A stretch of 64,000 bases of DNA from Karstenula rhodostoma CBS 690.94. Its lineage: Eukaryota; Ascomycota; Dothideomycetes; Pleosporales; Didymosphaeriaceae. Of this stretch, positions 20,440 to 31,432 are shown piece after piece (position 1 is the first letter of the stretch; each line of letters starts with the position of its first letter). The notes beneath the pieces are model-generated. The model saw only the letters and a list, made by a program, of their open reading frames with translations, had not been told where the DNA came from and did not search any database. The stretch lies in contig MU001510.1 of assembly GCA_010093485.1 (NCBI GenBank), positions 513,709 through 577,708 on the forward strand. The letters are read 5' to 3'. The position numbers and the translations under genes are program-made.

Positions 20440-21860
20440 TTCGGATGGTTCGTGGCCAACGGAAGTCATTTTTGCCCACGGAGGACCAAAGAACATCAAT
20501 TTGCAGTTCTGGATGCAAGCTATTACCATCGTCTCCGTCGCACTAGTACAGAGAGAGTTTAACGTCAAGCGTATCGCATTCTTGACAGTCGCCAAGTATG
20601 CCAGCCTAGTCGTTGGTTCTTCTGTCTAGCCAATTTCCGCAGACTTCAGCGGCAGGCGGATCGCATTCAATATGACGCTACTGATATCCTCAGTTGCTGG
20701 GTTTGCCGATGCTGGCAGCCCCAGATTTGTGACTGTTTGCGTATTTTGTGCCTTTCATTGGCTTCGCAACCGGAGGCAATCAGCCAGTCGATTTGGTCAT
20801 GCTCGTAACGTTCATTACAGCCACTCACCAGTATCTAATCTACTTACAATGCAATCAAGCTTCTAGTTATTCGGGCAAGCAATAGCTATACTTGTGGGCT
20901 GGCCCTTGATCGCGAATTACTCATGCCCCTCAACTACCCCCAAAGGTCAATGCCAGTACCAGGACAACTTCGGCTGGGGCTAAGCATACTGGACTTTTGG
21001 CGGACCAACACTTGTCATGCTTCTTCTGCGCCTTTTCTTAGGGAACTACGAAAGTACCTCGCCGGCAAAGGGCTCGATCGCCAAGCAGTTACAGTTATCC
21101 AGAAAGAAGCCAAGCGGAATGGATTACCCCATCTTGCTTTGAGGCTATCTATGCACAACCCACAATAGCATGTAGCAACAATCCTGTGACCAAAGCTCCA
21201 TCATCAAACATCGTTAAACGCAGCATCGCCAAGGTTCACCCTGAAAAGATCAAGGTGCTGTTTTTGACGCCACATTTTGCGCTTAATACCACTCTGCTCA
21301 TCTTCTTCTGGTGCTCGATCGGAGTAGCATATCCGCTATACAACTCGTTCATTCCGTTCTGCTTTGAGAACAAAGGTGTTGAACGGGCTCCGCATCCATC
21401 GTAATCACGTACCGCAATTACGTCATCCAAGTCTTCTGTGGAATTTTGGCTTCACCCTCGGCGGTTTCACCGTTGAGATGAAGTGCGTTGGTCGCAAAGG
21501 CACGGGTACTCTCGCCTGTCTCTGCGCCGGTTTGATTCTGTCTCTTTTCACCCAAGCCAAATCAAGCGCAAGCGTGCTAGGCTTTACCTGCAATAATGTT
21601 TTCTTCCAAACCCTTGTGTACGGCTTACTGTATTTGTATACCCCGGAATGTTTGCCGGCACCCGTGCGTGGCAATGCAAACGATTAGGTGGCGCTGTTTA
21701 ATAGGTAGGATGAGGGAGCTGATGGCATCAATCATCCGGGCGTAAGTGTAGGTGGGAACGAACATGCCTGTTCGGATCTCGCCGAGAGTTTTTTGATCGC
21801 GGGTCTTGTATTTCTCGTCATGCAGTGTGAAAGCCGAGGAAGGGTTGCTTCCTAGGTATT
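20440..21860 (+). pseudogene. Relic of an MFS transporter (sugar/SV2-like)
   Basis: Pieces of one membrane transporter appear in order but in shifting frames: FWMQAITIVSVALV and KYASLVVGSS (about 20500-20625), a TAG stop at 20626 where Trp is likely, then ADFSGRRIAFNMTLLISSVA, IGFATGGNQPVDLVMLV in a new frame near 20760, GWPLIANYSCPSTTPKGQC and a TAA near 20986, then KYLAGKGLDRQAV, FFWCSIGVAYPLYNSFIPF, GRKGTGTLACLCAGLILSLF, YLYTPECLPAPVRG and finally IAGLVFLVMQC with ESRGR near 21840. The order matches an MFS transporter with the loop-2 GRR-type motif and the PExxPAPVRG end of the second half. At least three stops and four frame changes make it non-functional. Confidence 0.85.
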
Positions 21861-22726
21861 GTGCTCGTGTAGATTCATTTCCTATCCTTGTCGGACTTTC
21901 TCGATATACCTGTGTGTTAGATACAGCCATATCGGGCAAAATTTGTCTATCGAAGCAACAAACTGCTGTGGGTGCGCTCCACCTGAAGTGAGAGAAGGAC
22001 AGGTCAAGCTTTCCGTTGAAACCTTGCACCTTCAATACCGGAAACAACCTGAAACGGTAGCTGTAAGTCCATGTCTTAAAGCACGGATGTATTAGACAGT
22101 GTCGGAAAATTCGAGCAGTGCTCCTTTGATCTTGTGGAAGTCACGCCGTGCAGTTTCACCACCGCTTAGTCATAACAGCAGCTTCGCTTGCGCTTCCCCA
22201 ACAACGTGCTTGCCCGACACCTCCCCGAAAACAAACAAGCAGAAGGGCAAGAGGCGTCTCCATGATTTGATGGTTGTACCACATACCTAGGTAAGTTCAC
22301 GAATCCCACGCAGCACTTGCATTTACGTCTTGGCTCGCTCAAAGCGGAAGAACCACAAACATGGGGTCTGTGCTATCAGACAGCCCATGATGGGGCCAAT
22401 CGCCATCATCGTTCTCATCACAGTCACGCTGTTTCTTCACCATCACGGTTGGTTGGAAAGGGTTCGAGCTCGGTTGCTCTTGTTTCAAGCGTTACTGGAG
22501 CGACAACTTCCCCAAACACATATAAACTCTTGCCGCCACCCCGACCGACACCTTACCACATTCCGCACCTGTCGCACCTGTTGTACCTGTCGCGCCTGCC
22601 GCAAACGCTCTTTACCGGCTGCTCTTGCGGCTGCGTGTCGAGGTACGTTGTTACTCGCAACTTTCGCGCGTTATTCACGTTGCGCTAGGTTAATGTATAT
22701 CCGCTAACGATGAGCTATTAGGTAGA
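21861..22726. other. Gap between the transporter relic and paralog B
   Basis: About 870 bp with fragmentary ORFs on both strands and no motif I recognise. It contains the 9-bp repeat at 22564-22599 and must contain the promoter of the gene at 22727. Confidence 0.5.
22564..22599 (+). repeat. 9-bp degenerate tandem repeat, 4 units
   Basis: Units CGCACCTGT, CGCACCTGT, TGTACCTGT and CGCGCCTGC lie side by side about 130 bp before the start codon of the gene at 22727. The unit holds an ACCTG core. A role in regulation is unproven. Confidence 0.75.
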
Positions 22727-25700
22727 ATGGCTGCGGAAGGAGTAAAAGCTTGCCATCAGTGTCTCGACGAACGATCTCCAGCCCTCGACATCGTTTTTGC
22801 CAAACGTCCTGTACCTAGCCATGATGCCATCAAGAAGCTCGTGTTGCTCGCTGCTATGACTGGCACGGGTCAAGCAGGAAAGTTGTTGTACTGCATATAC
22901 CGAGGCCTTCTCCCTAGTATACGGCTCCTGATTGCGTTCGGGAACCCCGGGATGCAAGCAAGAGCAGCAGAACAGTGGGCGTGTTGGGGCGCCATGATTT
23001 CCGACCTGAAGTTCGAGCATCCGCAGAACATTGAAGACACGGCTAGGTTTCACCAATACATCTCCAGGGTCTATGATGAGGCTGAAATGCTACATCAATC
23101 TTTTGAAAAAATGCTCGAGGCTAGGAGGCCGTTCGACAAGCTCAACACATCGGCATACATACGTACGAGCGTGGCTTTGCAGATGAAGAAAACCAAAAAA
23201 TTTGATACTGACATCGTTGAGCCAATGGATTCCACTATCTTGAACCAGGTCTTGGACAATCAATACGGGTTGCACCGACTTACGATGTCAGTCCTCCTGG
23301 GTCAAAAGTGCTCCGAACTTTTAGATACCAGTCGTCTAGGATGCTTGATCACGGAAACCATTCTGCCTGATATGGTAGGTAGCCATGATCCAGCAAACGC
23401 AAACGCACTCGGTTTGGTTCAAGCGTGTTGGGAACTATGGGCCACAGAAGTCGAGAACTTTACTTGGACAAAATTGCTCCAGTTTCCACACACTGAAGCA
23501 GTCCCCGAATCTGTTTTGAACGGACGGCAATGCACAAGTCCCATTGAAGAGACAAAAGACTCCCTGCATCAATTGGAGGAAGTCACGGAAAAGTTCAAGA
23601 GGTATCTGGAGAAAATCTCGGCGCCTCGAATGTCTCGTAAGGACCTGGAAGTTTTGTCGACAGAATTTCGATACCATGTCATGCTTGGGAGATATCGTGA
23701 CATTCTCACACCGAAAAGCCCTATTGATGAACGCGGCATGCTGGAGGCTTTGGCGCTTGCAAACATATTGGGCTGCATCCAATTCGAAGAACTTATCTTT
23801 TACAAGATTCTTCCTCTTAAGAAACACCTACAAGAGCACCAAGACCCAATGACACGCGAATGGATAGAAAGCACGTGGAACCTTTGGGCTGCTCAAATCA
23901 AGGGATTAGTCTCTAGGTCTATCGCAAATAACCCGTCAAACTCCGTAATAGAAAAGGTCCTGGTAGGGTTGACAGAAGTCTTGGGTGAACTCCTCGAACA
24001 ATGCTTGGAATGGGGTATATCATTCGACTCTATGGAACTTCGCCTCATAATTGCTCAACAAATTCCCTGTCGATACAGTACGCATAAGCCAACAATGCGA
24101 GCCTTATCTGCGTTTATTTACGAAGATTTCCACTCCATGAACTTAAGCCGGCCCGACAGGAAATTGAGCACACAACGGTTACAGGAGGAGCTTGAGCACT
24201 GCATTGCTTACGATATGTCACAGTCTGATGCTGCAAGGGCCGAAGGGCACAAGGTAGGTCAGTTTCTGTTATGAAGTTTTGGGGTGCCTGGCTTGGAATA
24301 ACGGTTGCTAACCGTATCCTAGCCATTCAGCAACACCTCTGCTCACTGCACGGAAGGCAATAATCCCCGCATGGACGAACCTGACAATTGCATCGTCAGC
24401 TTGCTCCAACCGTACGATGATATCTTTTCAATACATGGAGAGGGTCCGGCACTTCGTGAGCTATTATTGTTTTATCTATGCATTGGAAGGCATATCGAAG
24501 GATCTCGCTTCGAAGAACTCGTCCTTTCGGAGCTACTTCCTGCTGCACAACGAATGAAGGAGCATGATAGTTTAGCTGTCCGGACTTTGCTCAAGGCATC
24601 CTTGGATTTCTGGGATCGAACTGGGGCGCTTCTTGCAAGCAAGATTCCGGAATGCGAGTTTCAAGATGAACGGACAATCGTGGTTCAAGAAGCACATACC
24701 ATGATGATGGCATGGAAAGCTTTCAATATCCACACACAAAGCATTTACGAAGTATTTCGGATAGTTTTGGACCCTGCCTTGACATTGCAGCAGAGGGAAC
24801 ACTCCTGTTTCGAAGCGACGGCTAGTAGGTGCCCCAAGATCCTGTTCACCAGGGGTGTACTGACAGTTAAAAGTTTTTGAAGGGATCAATGCTATCTCCG
24901 GGTCCCCGGAGAATTCCAACAAGCTCCAAGAACTGACACGTCGGACGATTGTCGAGTTGACAGGGAAGAACGACATATTCACCGAAAGGCTGAAAGAGAC
25001 GAGGAACGGGTTATCCGAAGCTAACGCTCAAGGTACTTCAGTATCATCAGAGATGCAGGCGAAGTCTATAGTAGGCCATGAGAACGATTCAGCACCCACG
25101 AGCCTTGAAGATGCGATCATTCGAATTGGTGATATGGAGAAGGAAAAGTTGCGAATCATGGAGTTATTCCAAGAGACTTCAAGAGAGCACGACATTCTGA
25201 AGCGGCGGCACCAAGACCTCAAGAATGAGAACTGGTCCGAAGCTCAGAAGAAGCGCGATACCGAAACCAAACTGGAGGAGGCCCATGCTGATGCCGAGAA
25301 GCACAAGAACGAAGTATTCCAAATACGGAAGAAGATGGAGCGGATGGCCAAGGAACACAAGGCGAGCGATGAAGCTCAGAAGATTAGGATTGTCGACATG
25401 CAATCGAGTCTAGCAACGGCTATCGACAAGGAAAAGAGCCAAAGCGTACTTCTGAATAGGGCCTCCACCCAGAATGCCGAACTACGCAAGGAGTTGGAGG
25501 AGCTCAAGATTCAAAAGAAGATCAGGGACTTGGACCTCGCACGGTACAAAGAGGAAGCGAATGAGCGGAACATGTACAAAGAAGCCTGTAAGCTTTCCTC
25601 TACTTTTTGCGTCTTCCACAGGACTATCCTGCTAACACTCTTCGTGCAGTGGACCAGATGACCATGGAACGCGACCGGGAAGTTCAAGAGCACGAAGCGA

Positions 25701-26432
25701 CACGTATCAAGCTGACCGATGCTGAAGCCGAGCTTCAGAGCATGGAAGCTACCATTGAAGACCTGAGGACGAAGTTCAAAGACAAGAGCCCACAACGCAA
25801 AGCTGCTCAAGACTTGCTCGACCAGAAGGATATCGAATTTGGCAAGGCGCTCGCAGAAGTCCGTCACCTTCGAAAAGAGAACACCGACCTGCGCAAACAG
25901 CTTGATTCACAAGTCAACACCATATCGGCTCTTTCGGATCAACAGCAACAACAACTATCGTGCATACATGGCAAGGAGGACATTCGCCACGTCGCTGAGT
26001 CCGCAGTCGGTGCACCCTCACAGCAGCACGAGCCGGAACACCCCGACACATCCAAACTCTTCACATCCAAATCGCCCAAGAAGGGCCCCTTATTCATCCC
26101 CATAGATCTTGAGGACGATATCCAGCGTAGCGTGCAGAATGGCATGACGAACGTGGCCTGGAAGCAGGGATCTTTTGCATCTGTGACAAAGGTAAGCGGT
26201 TTTCAGGAACACGGTATTTATAGTGTGCTTGTCGGGCGCCCTCCCTATTGTCTTCCACGATCCCGGGACCCCCACATGTTATAGTGTGCTTGTACTGACT
26301 TTGAATTGGAAGACACCGACCGAACGCTTTCCTCCGCTCTCGGCCCCCGCATCTGCGACACCTGTTGAGCATCTCCCCTATAGTATTGTCCAGAAGAAGG
26401 AGAAGAAGAAGGGCAAGGGTGGGAAGAAGTAA
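22727..26432 (+). CDS. Large coiled-coil protein with four W..W helical modules (paralog B)
   Basis: Five exons (22727-24253, 24323-24824, 24883-25587, 25650-26191, 26313-26432) close in phase and give 1131 aa. No named family is recognised. The first about 660 residues hold at least four copies of a helical module: GLLPSIRLL to QWACWGAMI, ITETILPDMV to CWELWATEV, IFYKILPLKKHL to TWNLWAAQI, and VLSELLPAAQRM to LDFWDRTGA. Residues about 690-1010 are a coiled coil with regular Glu/Lys/Gln spacing. The end carries DLEDDIQRSVQNGMTNVAW, KTPTERFPPL and a basic tail KKEKKKGKGGKK. The C-terminus and the last intron position match the gene at 15336. No signal peptide or membrane segment is seen. A scaffold role is a guess. 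Confidence 0.8.
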
Positions 26433-26757
26433 GGAGTGTTGAGGGTCTTGTCTGGGTAGCATGTGTCGTCCATATGCGCAGTGTAAGTGCTAGAAGCACT
26501 CGGATTTGGAGGTCTTTGGTTGTTTACTCTGAATCCGAACGACGAAAGGGGCGATTGGCTAGGAGCACGTGTCATGCCGCTTGGATACATGTGCGCATCG
26601 TCGCATTGCAAGGGCTTGGATGGAATACTTGACGGTTTTTGATAACTGAATCACATGCGGAGTACCATTGCAGCTCAAAACCCAGCCCTCAAACATGCGT
26701 GAAAAAAGACCTTATTAACGAAAACGCTAATCAACCACAACATCTCTCCATGCCCTT
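26433..26757. other. Convergent intergenic gap
   Basis: About 325 bp between the 3' ends of paralog B and the AtuA-family gene. No gene is seen. Confidence 0.6.
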
Positions 26758-28713
26758 TCACAGAACACCCCTCTTAACAAACTGAATCGGAATGTCTACC
26801 GTCTTGGCCCTCAAGTACTCACAGCAATTCTTGCCCAGCGTATCGTACGTCGAGCACGCATCATAGCCTCGATCCAGGTGGTCGTGTAGCAAGAAGTGCA
26901 CTGCGCGAAGATTTGGCATCTCGAACCGGTCGATCGGCTTCCCCTTGTACTCCTCCGGCCCCAGCAGTTCCTTCACTTTCTCGGTGGTCATCAGGCTGCG
27001 CAGCCACTCCCACTCGTCGTCGTGGCGCACGAAAAGGCCGACATTGCAGTCAGAGCACTTATCCCCCGAGCGGCCGAGGACAATGGAGCCGAGCGGGAGG
27101 CGCACCGTAGGCCCGAAGGCGTCGAGGGGGACGGGGTTGGTGGTCTCGTAGGACGGCTGCTGGCGGTCGTATTCGCGGAACTCGGGGGCGAGCGGCATGT
27201 CGATGACTTTCTTGCCGTCCTTGAAGCCTTGCGCTTCGTCGCCGTCCCAGAGGCAATGGACGCGCTGCTGCAGCGCGGACTGCGGGAGGAGAGACGGGTG
27301 GTACTCGTAGTACGGCTTTCCCTCTGCTTGGCGCATGTCGTTTCCGAGAGACGCGCCCGGGCAGGACTGCAGGAAGGTGACCATGGAGATGCGGAAGAAG
27401 CCGTTGGGGTTGCGCATGTTGAGGAGCTCGCGGTCCTTGGACTGCGCAAAGACGCGGAAGTCGACGGTCGCGACATCCTGGTTGCGCGCGTCTATGGGGG
27501 ACGTGCCGTTCTGCATGAACTTGAGGGTGGTGAATTTCTTGAGGTTCTCCTCGCCGAGCTCGTAGCGGATTTGCTCTTCGGACCACTTGCACTTTTCTTC
27601 GATGTGCAGGCCGCAGAGGTAGATGTGGTATTCGGCTTGCCAGCCGGCGAAGCCGGTGAGACCGACTTTAGTGGTAGGCGGTGGGGGGAGGCCTTTCACG
27701 CCGGAAACTTTGACTTGGTCTTCGCCGACTTGCTCCATCTTTACGTTTTCGATCTGTGCGGTTACGTCGCAGTTGTAGTACTGGGGACCCTGGATTTCGT
27801 AGAGCAGCTGCGAGGTGCAGGAGGCGACTGTCATCTCACCGCCGGTATTCTTCTCCTTGTACATTATTCCTTCTCCCTTGTGGTCAATCGCGCAGATTGG
27901 GAAACCCAGGTTGATGTGCTTCTTTTGCGCAAGGAGAGAACGGAAATTAGAGCAGTAGCCACCGGATACGTAGGCGGCGCATTCAAGAAGGTGGCCGATG
28001 ATGAGAGATCCGGCAAGCTCATCGAACATGTCGTTGGTCCATCCATGCCACCAGCTGTTGACGTTAGTGGTGATATAGAAGTCAAAAGACGGCAAGACTT
28101 ACGCAGCAGCACCGATAATAGGAGAAGCGTCAGATACACGGCCGGCAATAACAATATCAGCGCCCTCCGTGAGAGCCTTTGCGATGCCCATGCCTCCAAG
28201 GTAGCACTGAGCACACACTGGCTCCAGTCCCCATTCTTCAACGGACCGGCCGTGCATGAGACTGCGGAAACCCTCGCCCTTGTTCAACATGCCCTTGACA
28301 GTGCCGGTAACATCGTCGCCCTCAATCCAGGCAACCTTTAGGTTGTATCCCTGTTCTTTTATTTTATTGTCCACAAGCTGAGCTAGAAGCTCAGTATCGG
28401 AGGCACCAGCGTTAACAGCAATCTTCACGCCCTTCTCAGCGACATCCTTTAGAGCGGGCATGAAACAGTCGAGGAAGTTCTCCGCAAACATGGCGTAGTT
28501 GAGCTTCTCTTCGAAAGTCCGCGCCTGCATCATTTGTTCTGTGTTCTTTATTTTTCCAGTACCGTGAATGGTCATGGTAAGCTCGGAGAGCCAGTCTCCG
28601 ACAATAACATCTACCTCCTCATTCTTCGCCAGAGAGGCAATTGCACGGACTCGATCCGAGAAGCCTCCAGAGGAGCCGGCAACGCGGACAGGACGACGGG
28701 TAGCGGGTGCCAT
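26758..28713 (-). CDS. AtuA / DUF1446 family protein (acyclic terpene utilisation-like)
   Basis: Two exons (28713-28103, 28054-26758) give 635 aa. The N-terminal part is a DUF1446/AtuA domain: VRVAGSSGGFSDRVRAI, DVIVGDWLSELTM, VKIAVNAGASDTELLAQLV, then GADIVIAGRVSDASPIIGAA across the intron into WWHGWTNDMFDELAGSLI. The C-terminal part (from about residue 490) has VRLPLGSIVLGRSGDKCSDC and VGLFVRHDDEWEWL, which resembles the small C-terminal AtuA-like domain. Bacterial AtuA is genetically tied to citronellol/geraniol breakdown, but the fungal substrate is unknown. The ATG at 28713 starts just before the conserved region; an in-frame ATG at 28788 is less likely. No acyl-CoA carboxylase neighbours are present. 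Confidence 0.9.
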
Positions 28714-29428
28714 GACGAAGCTGGGTATCTCAGAACACGGAAGGAAGAAGGAAGAATCAAGGCAGTTGGGAGTAGCTTGCTGGAACAAAGGCCCTTAGCA
28801 GGCGGCGGCGGTGCCCTAAGATATACGTTTCCATGCCAGCACTATTCTCGACCCCTCCCGTCCAGAAGTCGTGTAGAAGAATTGGCGGTTGTCCATTTCC
28901 GTGCTTTATCGGAGCGAAGAGCGGGCTGAGGGTGTGGTGACTACTGCACCCCACAACGGGAGTATCAGACACTAGCCTTATCGAGATGGTGCAGAGAAAA
29001 CATTGGGGGAGTTGTCCAGGGCTCCCGAGTAGCCCCGGTGAGCGAGAGGGGCACACGTCACGTGTCGGGAAATGTGTATGCTTTGGGCCGCGGAGTCTCG
29101 GAAGAGCAGCTGTCGGCAGCTCGGAGGCGATTGAGACGGATTCTTAGATCCGTAATGTCATGTCTTATCTGTCGTCGAGCAGAAGGAGCGGGGGGATATC
29201 CAAGTGGAGGACGATTCAGAGTCATCCAGTAGAGTAGCTACATGACTCTGGGCAGGCCCCTTTGCGGGTGGTGGAAGTGAAGTGTTGACGGCAGAAGATG
29301 GGGAACCGGGGCCCCGGGCAAAGCACTGCACGTGACCCCGCGATCTGCCAAGAACTCCGCGTCCGCGCCTTCCCCGCGGCCAGCCCCAGACACACACACC
29401 GTCGTTGCCACTGGCATGCGCGTCCATC
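28714..29428. other. Divergent promoter region (AtuA / F-box)
   Basis: About 715 bp between two divergent starts. No supported gene. It should contain both promoters. Confidence 0.55.
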
Positions 29429-30886
29429 ATGGCCCCCAGCTCGGGCAACAGAGCGGACACAGTTTCTATCTCGAGTGACGATACGCCTCTGCCGTCGTAT
29501 ATCGCGCGCCGTTTCGACCTCGGCTTCGACGCTGACGATGTCTCCGCCTTGATCACTTCGATCGATGCGAGCCAGGACCACGCGTCCACCCCCGGCTTGC
29601 CGAAGCTCCCAGCCGAAGTTCTCTTCCATATCGTCGATTTCGTGCCGCTCGACTACATACTCGAATGGCGGCTGGTGTGTCGCGGCTTCCGCGACTGCAT
29701 CGATGGCCCCATTATGTATAATTGCATTAAGCGAGCCGAGATAATTGGGCTCGTGGCCGCCCCTGGAACACTTCAATGGGCCGGAATACCCGCAGAACTT
29801 CATGAGCATCTCACTTACATGCGCTGTAGCTTCGAGCGCCTGGAAGACTCCATGGAGGCAATGCGCCCCAGGCTGACAAACACCAGGTGGGGAGCACTTC
29901 ATGCTGTTTTCTGCATTGATGATGGCTGGCGTCATCAGTTTCTTCTGGCTGAAATGCTGTCCGCCGAAAGGCACAAAGCCCACAATTTCCATTTCCTAAT
30001 GGAAAGACTACATCTTGAGGGCTCTGCAGACGGCTTCGGGAAAATGAGGTGGTGCATGCGGTTGGACAGCGCTGTTCTAGATCTCGAATTTCCCATTCAG
30101 GCATTGCGAGACAAGCTCATCCTCGACTTGCCCAGTAAAAGAGTGACAATCGAATGGAAGGAACTCCTCTTCCGATTCATCCAAGGCGAAACGCAACTCA
30201 GGACTATTAGAGAGCAGGTAAGTACGATTGCACAAAAAACTTTTCAGCCTTGACTCAGTATAACCGGCAGTCGGCGGATTCTTTGAGCTGTACTAATCTG
30301 CGCAAATTAGAAACGCGATTCCAAGTTCTCATTCAGCCGCGAAGAGGATTGCCTGAGGGAAACCCGTCGTCGACGACTTCGTGCTAGCTTGGACGAGAGC
30401 AATTCGGACCATTCTCTCACGCGCTGGGCACTAAGCACGCTACCAGGACTATTTGGAAAGCGACAAAATCATGAGCCGGCCGAGGAGTTTGACATCTTGA
30501 GGCGTTCCGAGGACAGTGCGATTGCTTTTCTCATGCCTGCCCGTAAGGAAGCAGGAATGAGCAAGACAGAGCGCGACCGACTCTGGCAGCTGGCTAAAGA
30601 TTACAGCGACATGAACGACGCGCTAAATCACATCGGAAAACTTCACACCGAGTGGCAAAATACTTTACTAGCAACGACAACTCCCGTACCGAATTCGGTT
30701 GATCCTACACCTCAAAACAATCCCTTCAAGTGGAGCGATGAAGAGAGACAAAGAAAGGAGGCACAAGTTCTGAAGTGGAAGGCTCAGCAGCAGAATATAC
30801 AACAGGTTGCCCGCCTCTTGGAAGAGTCCATCGAGGTAGTTTCCGTACCGGAGAATGCGTTCGACGATTCTGGAAGTGATATTTGA
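29429..30886 (+). CDS. F-box domain protein
   Basis: Two exons (29429-30217, 30311-30886) give 454 aa. F-box proteins recruit substrates to SCF ubiquitin ligases through Skp1. The F-box lies at about residues 54-95: GLPKLPAEVLFHIVDFVPLD, then EWRLVCRGFRDCIDGPIMYN. The middle (about 110-265) is helical without leucine-rich, WD or kelch repeats, so the substrate side is unknown. The second exon adds a basic patch (RETRRRRLRASLDES) and a coiled-coil-like end with WSDEERQRKEAQVLKWK. I use the ATG at 29429; an in-frame ATG at 29405 would add eight residues. The intron uses GTAAGT and a TTAG acceptor, in phase. Confidence 0.82.
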
Positions 30887-31432
30887 TCAGCGTCTTCTTT
30901 TTTGTTATACCCTTTGTTCGAGATACCCATTAGTTACTCGGGTTTTCACGAACCGAGATCGACCAAGTCTTGCAGCTTGGCGATTCACATGCATGCATTG
31001 CCTGCCATGCATTACCCACAATACCAATAGGTACTAATCATGGACCAATGCGCTTCGGTTGTGAGCTCTACAATTCACGCTAATGAGTGTGCAAATTAGG
31101 CTGTGCATTGGAGCTGCTACAAGGATGCAGCGGACATAACATGACGTGCAGTGTTCCAAGATGCAAGGGTATCAGCCATTGGTGGAATAACGAATCATAG
31201 CGCATAGCCAAGATGGTTACAATCTATCCCTCCCTCCGCAGGCTACATTCACTTCTGTCCAGGAAGAAAACGCTGCTTGATCAGCGGTACACATCAACCG
31301 GTATCCTGTACCCCACTAAGATGAATGTTATATATCAGGCGCAGCCCAGTATACCAAACTTGCCAATGTAGCAAACCTTTAAGTAACTTCTTACGCTCTC
31401 ATGAACTTTCCTCCAAGATAAAAAGAGACGAA
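30887..31432. other. Intergenic region before the GH43 gene
   Basis: About 545 bp with no supported ORF; it should carry the GH43 promoter. Confidence 0.55.

Noticed and set aside
21625..22047. 140-codon minus-strand ORF over the end of the transporter relic
   Set aside because: The plus strand in this stretch reads as the last part of the MFS transporter (IAGLVFLVMQC, ESRGR), so the minus ORF is its antisense shadow.
26896..28341. 481-codon plus-strand ORF opposite the AtuA gene
   Set aside because: Antisense of a gene with clear family motifs on the minus strand; its sequence is Arg/Val/Glu-biased without domains.
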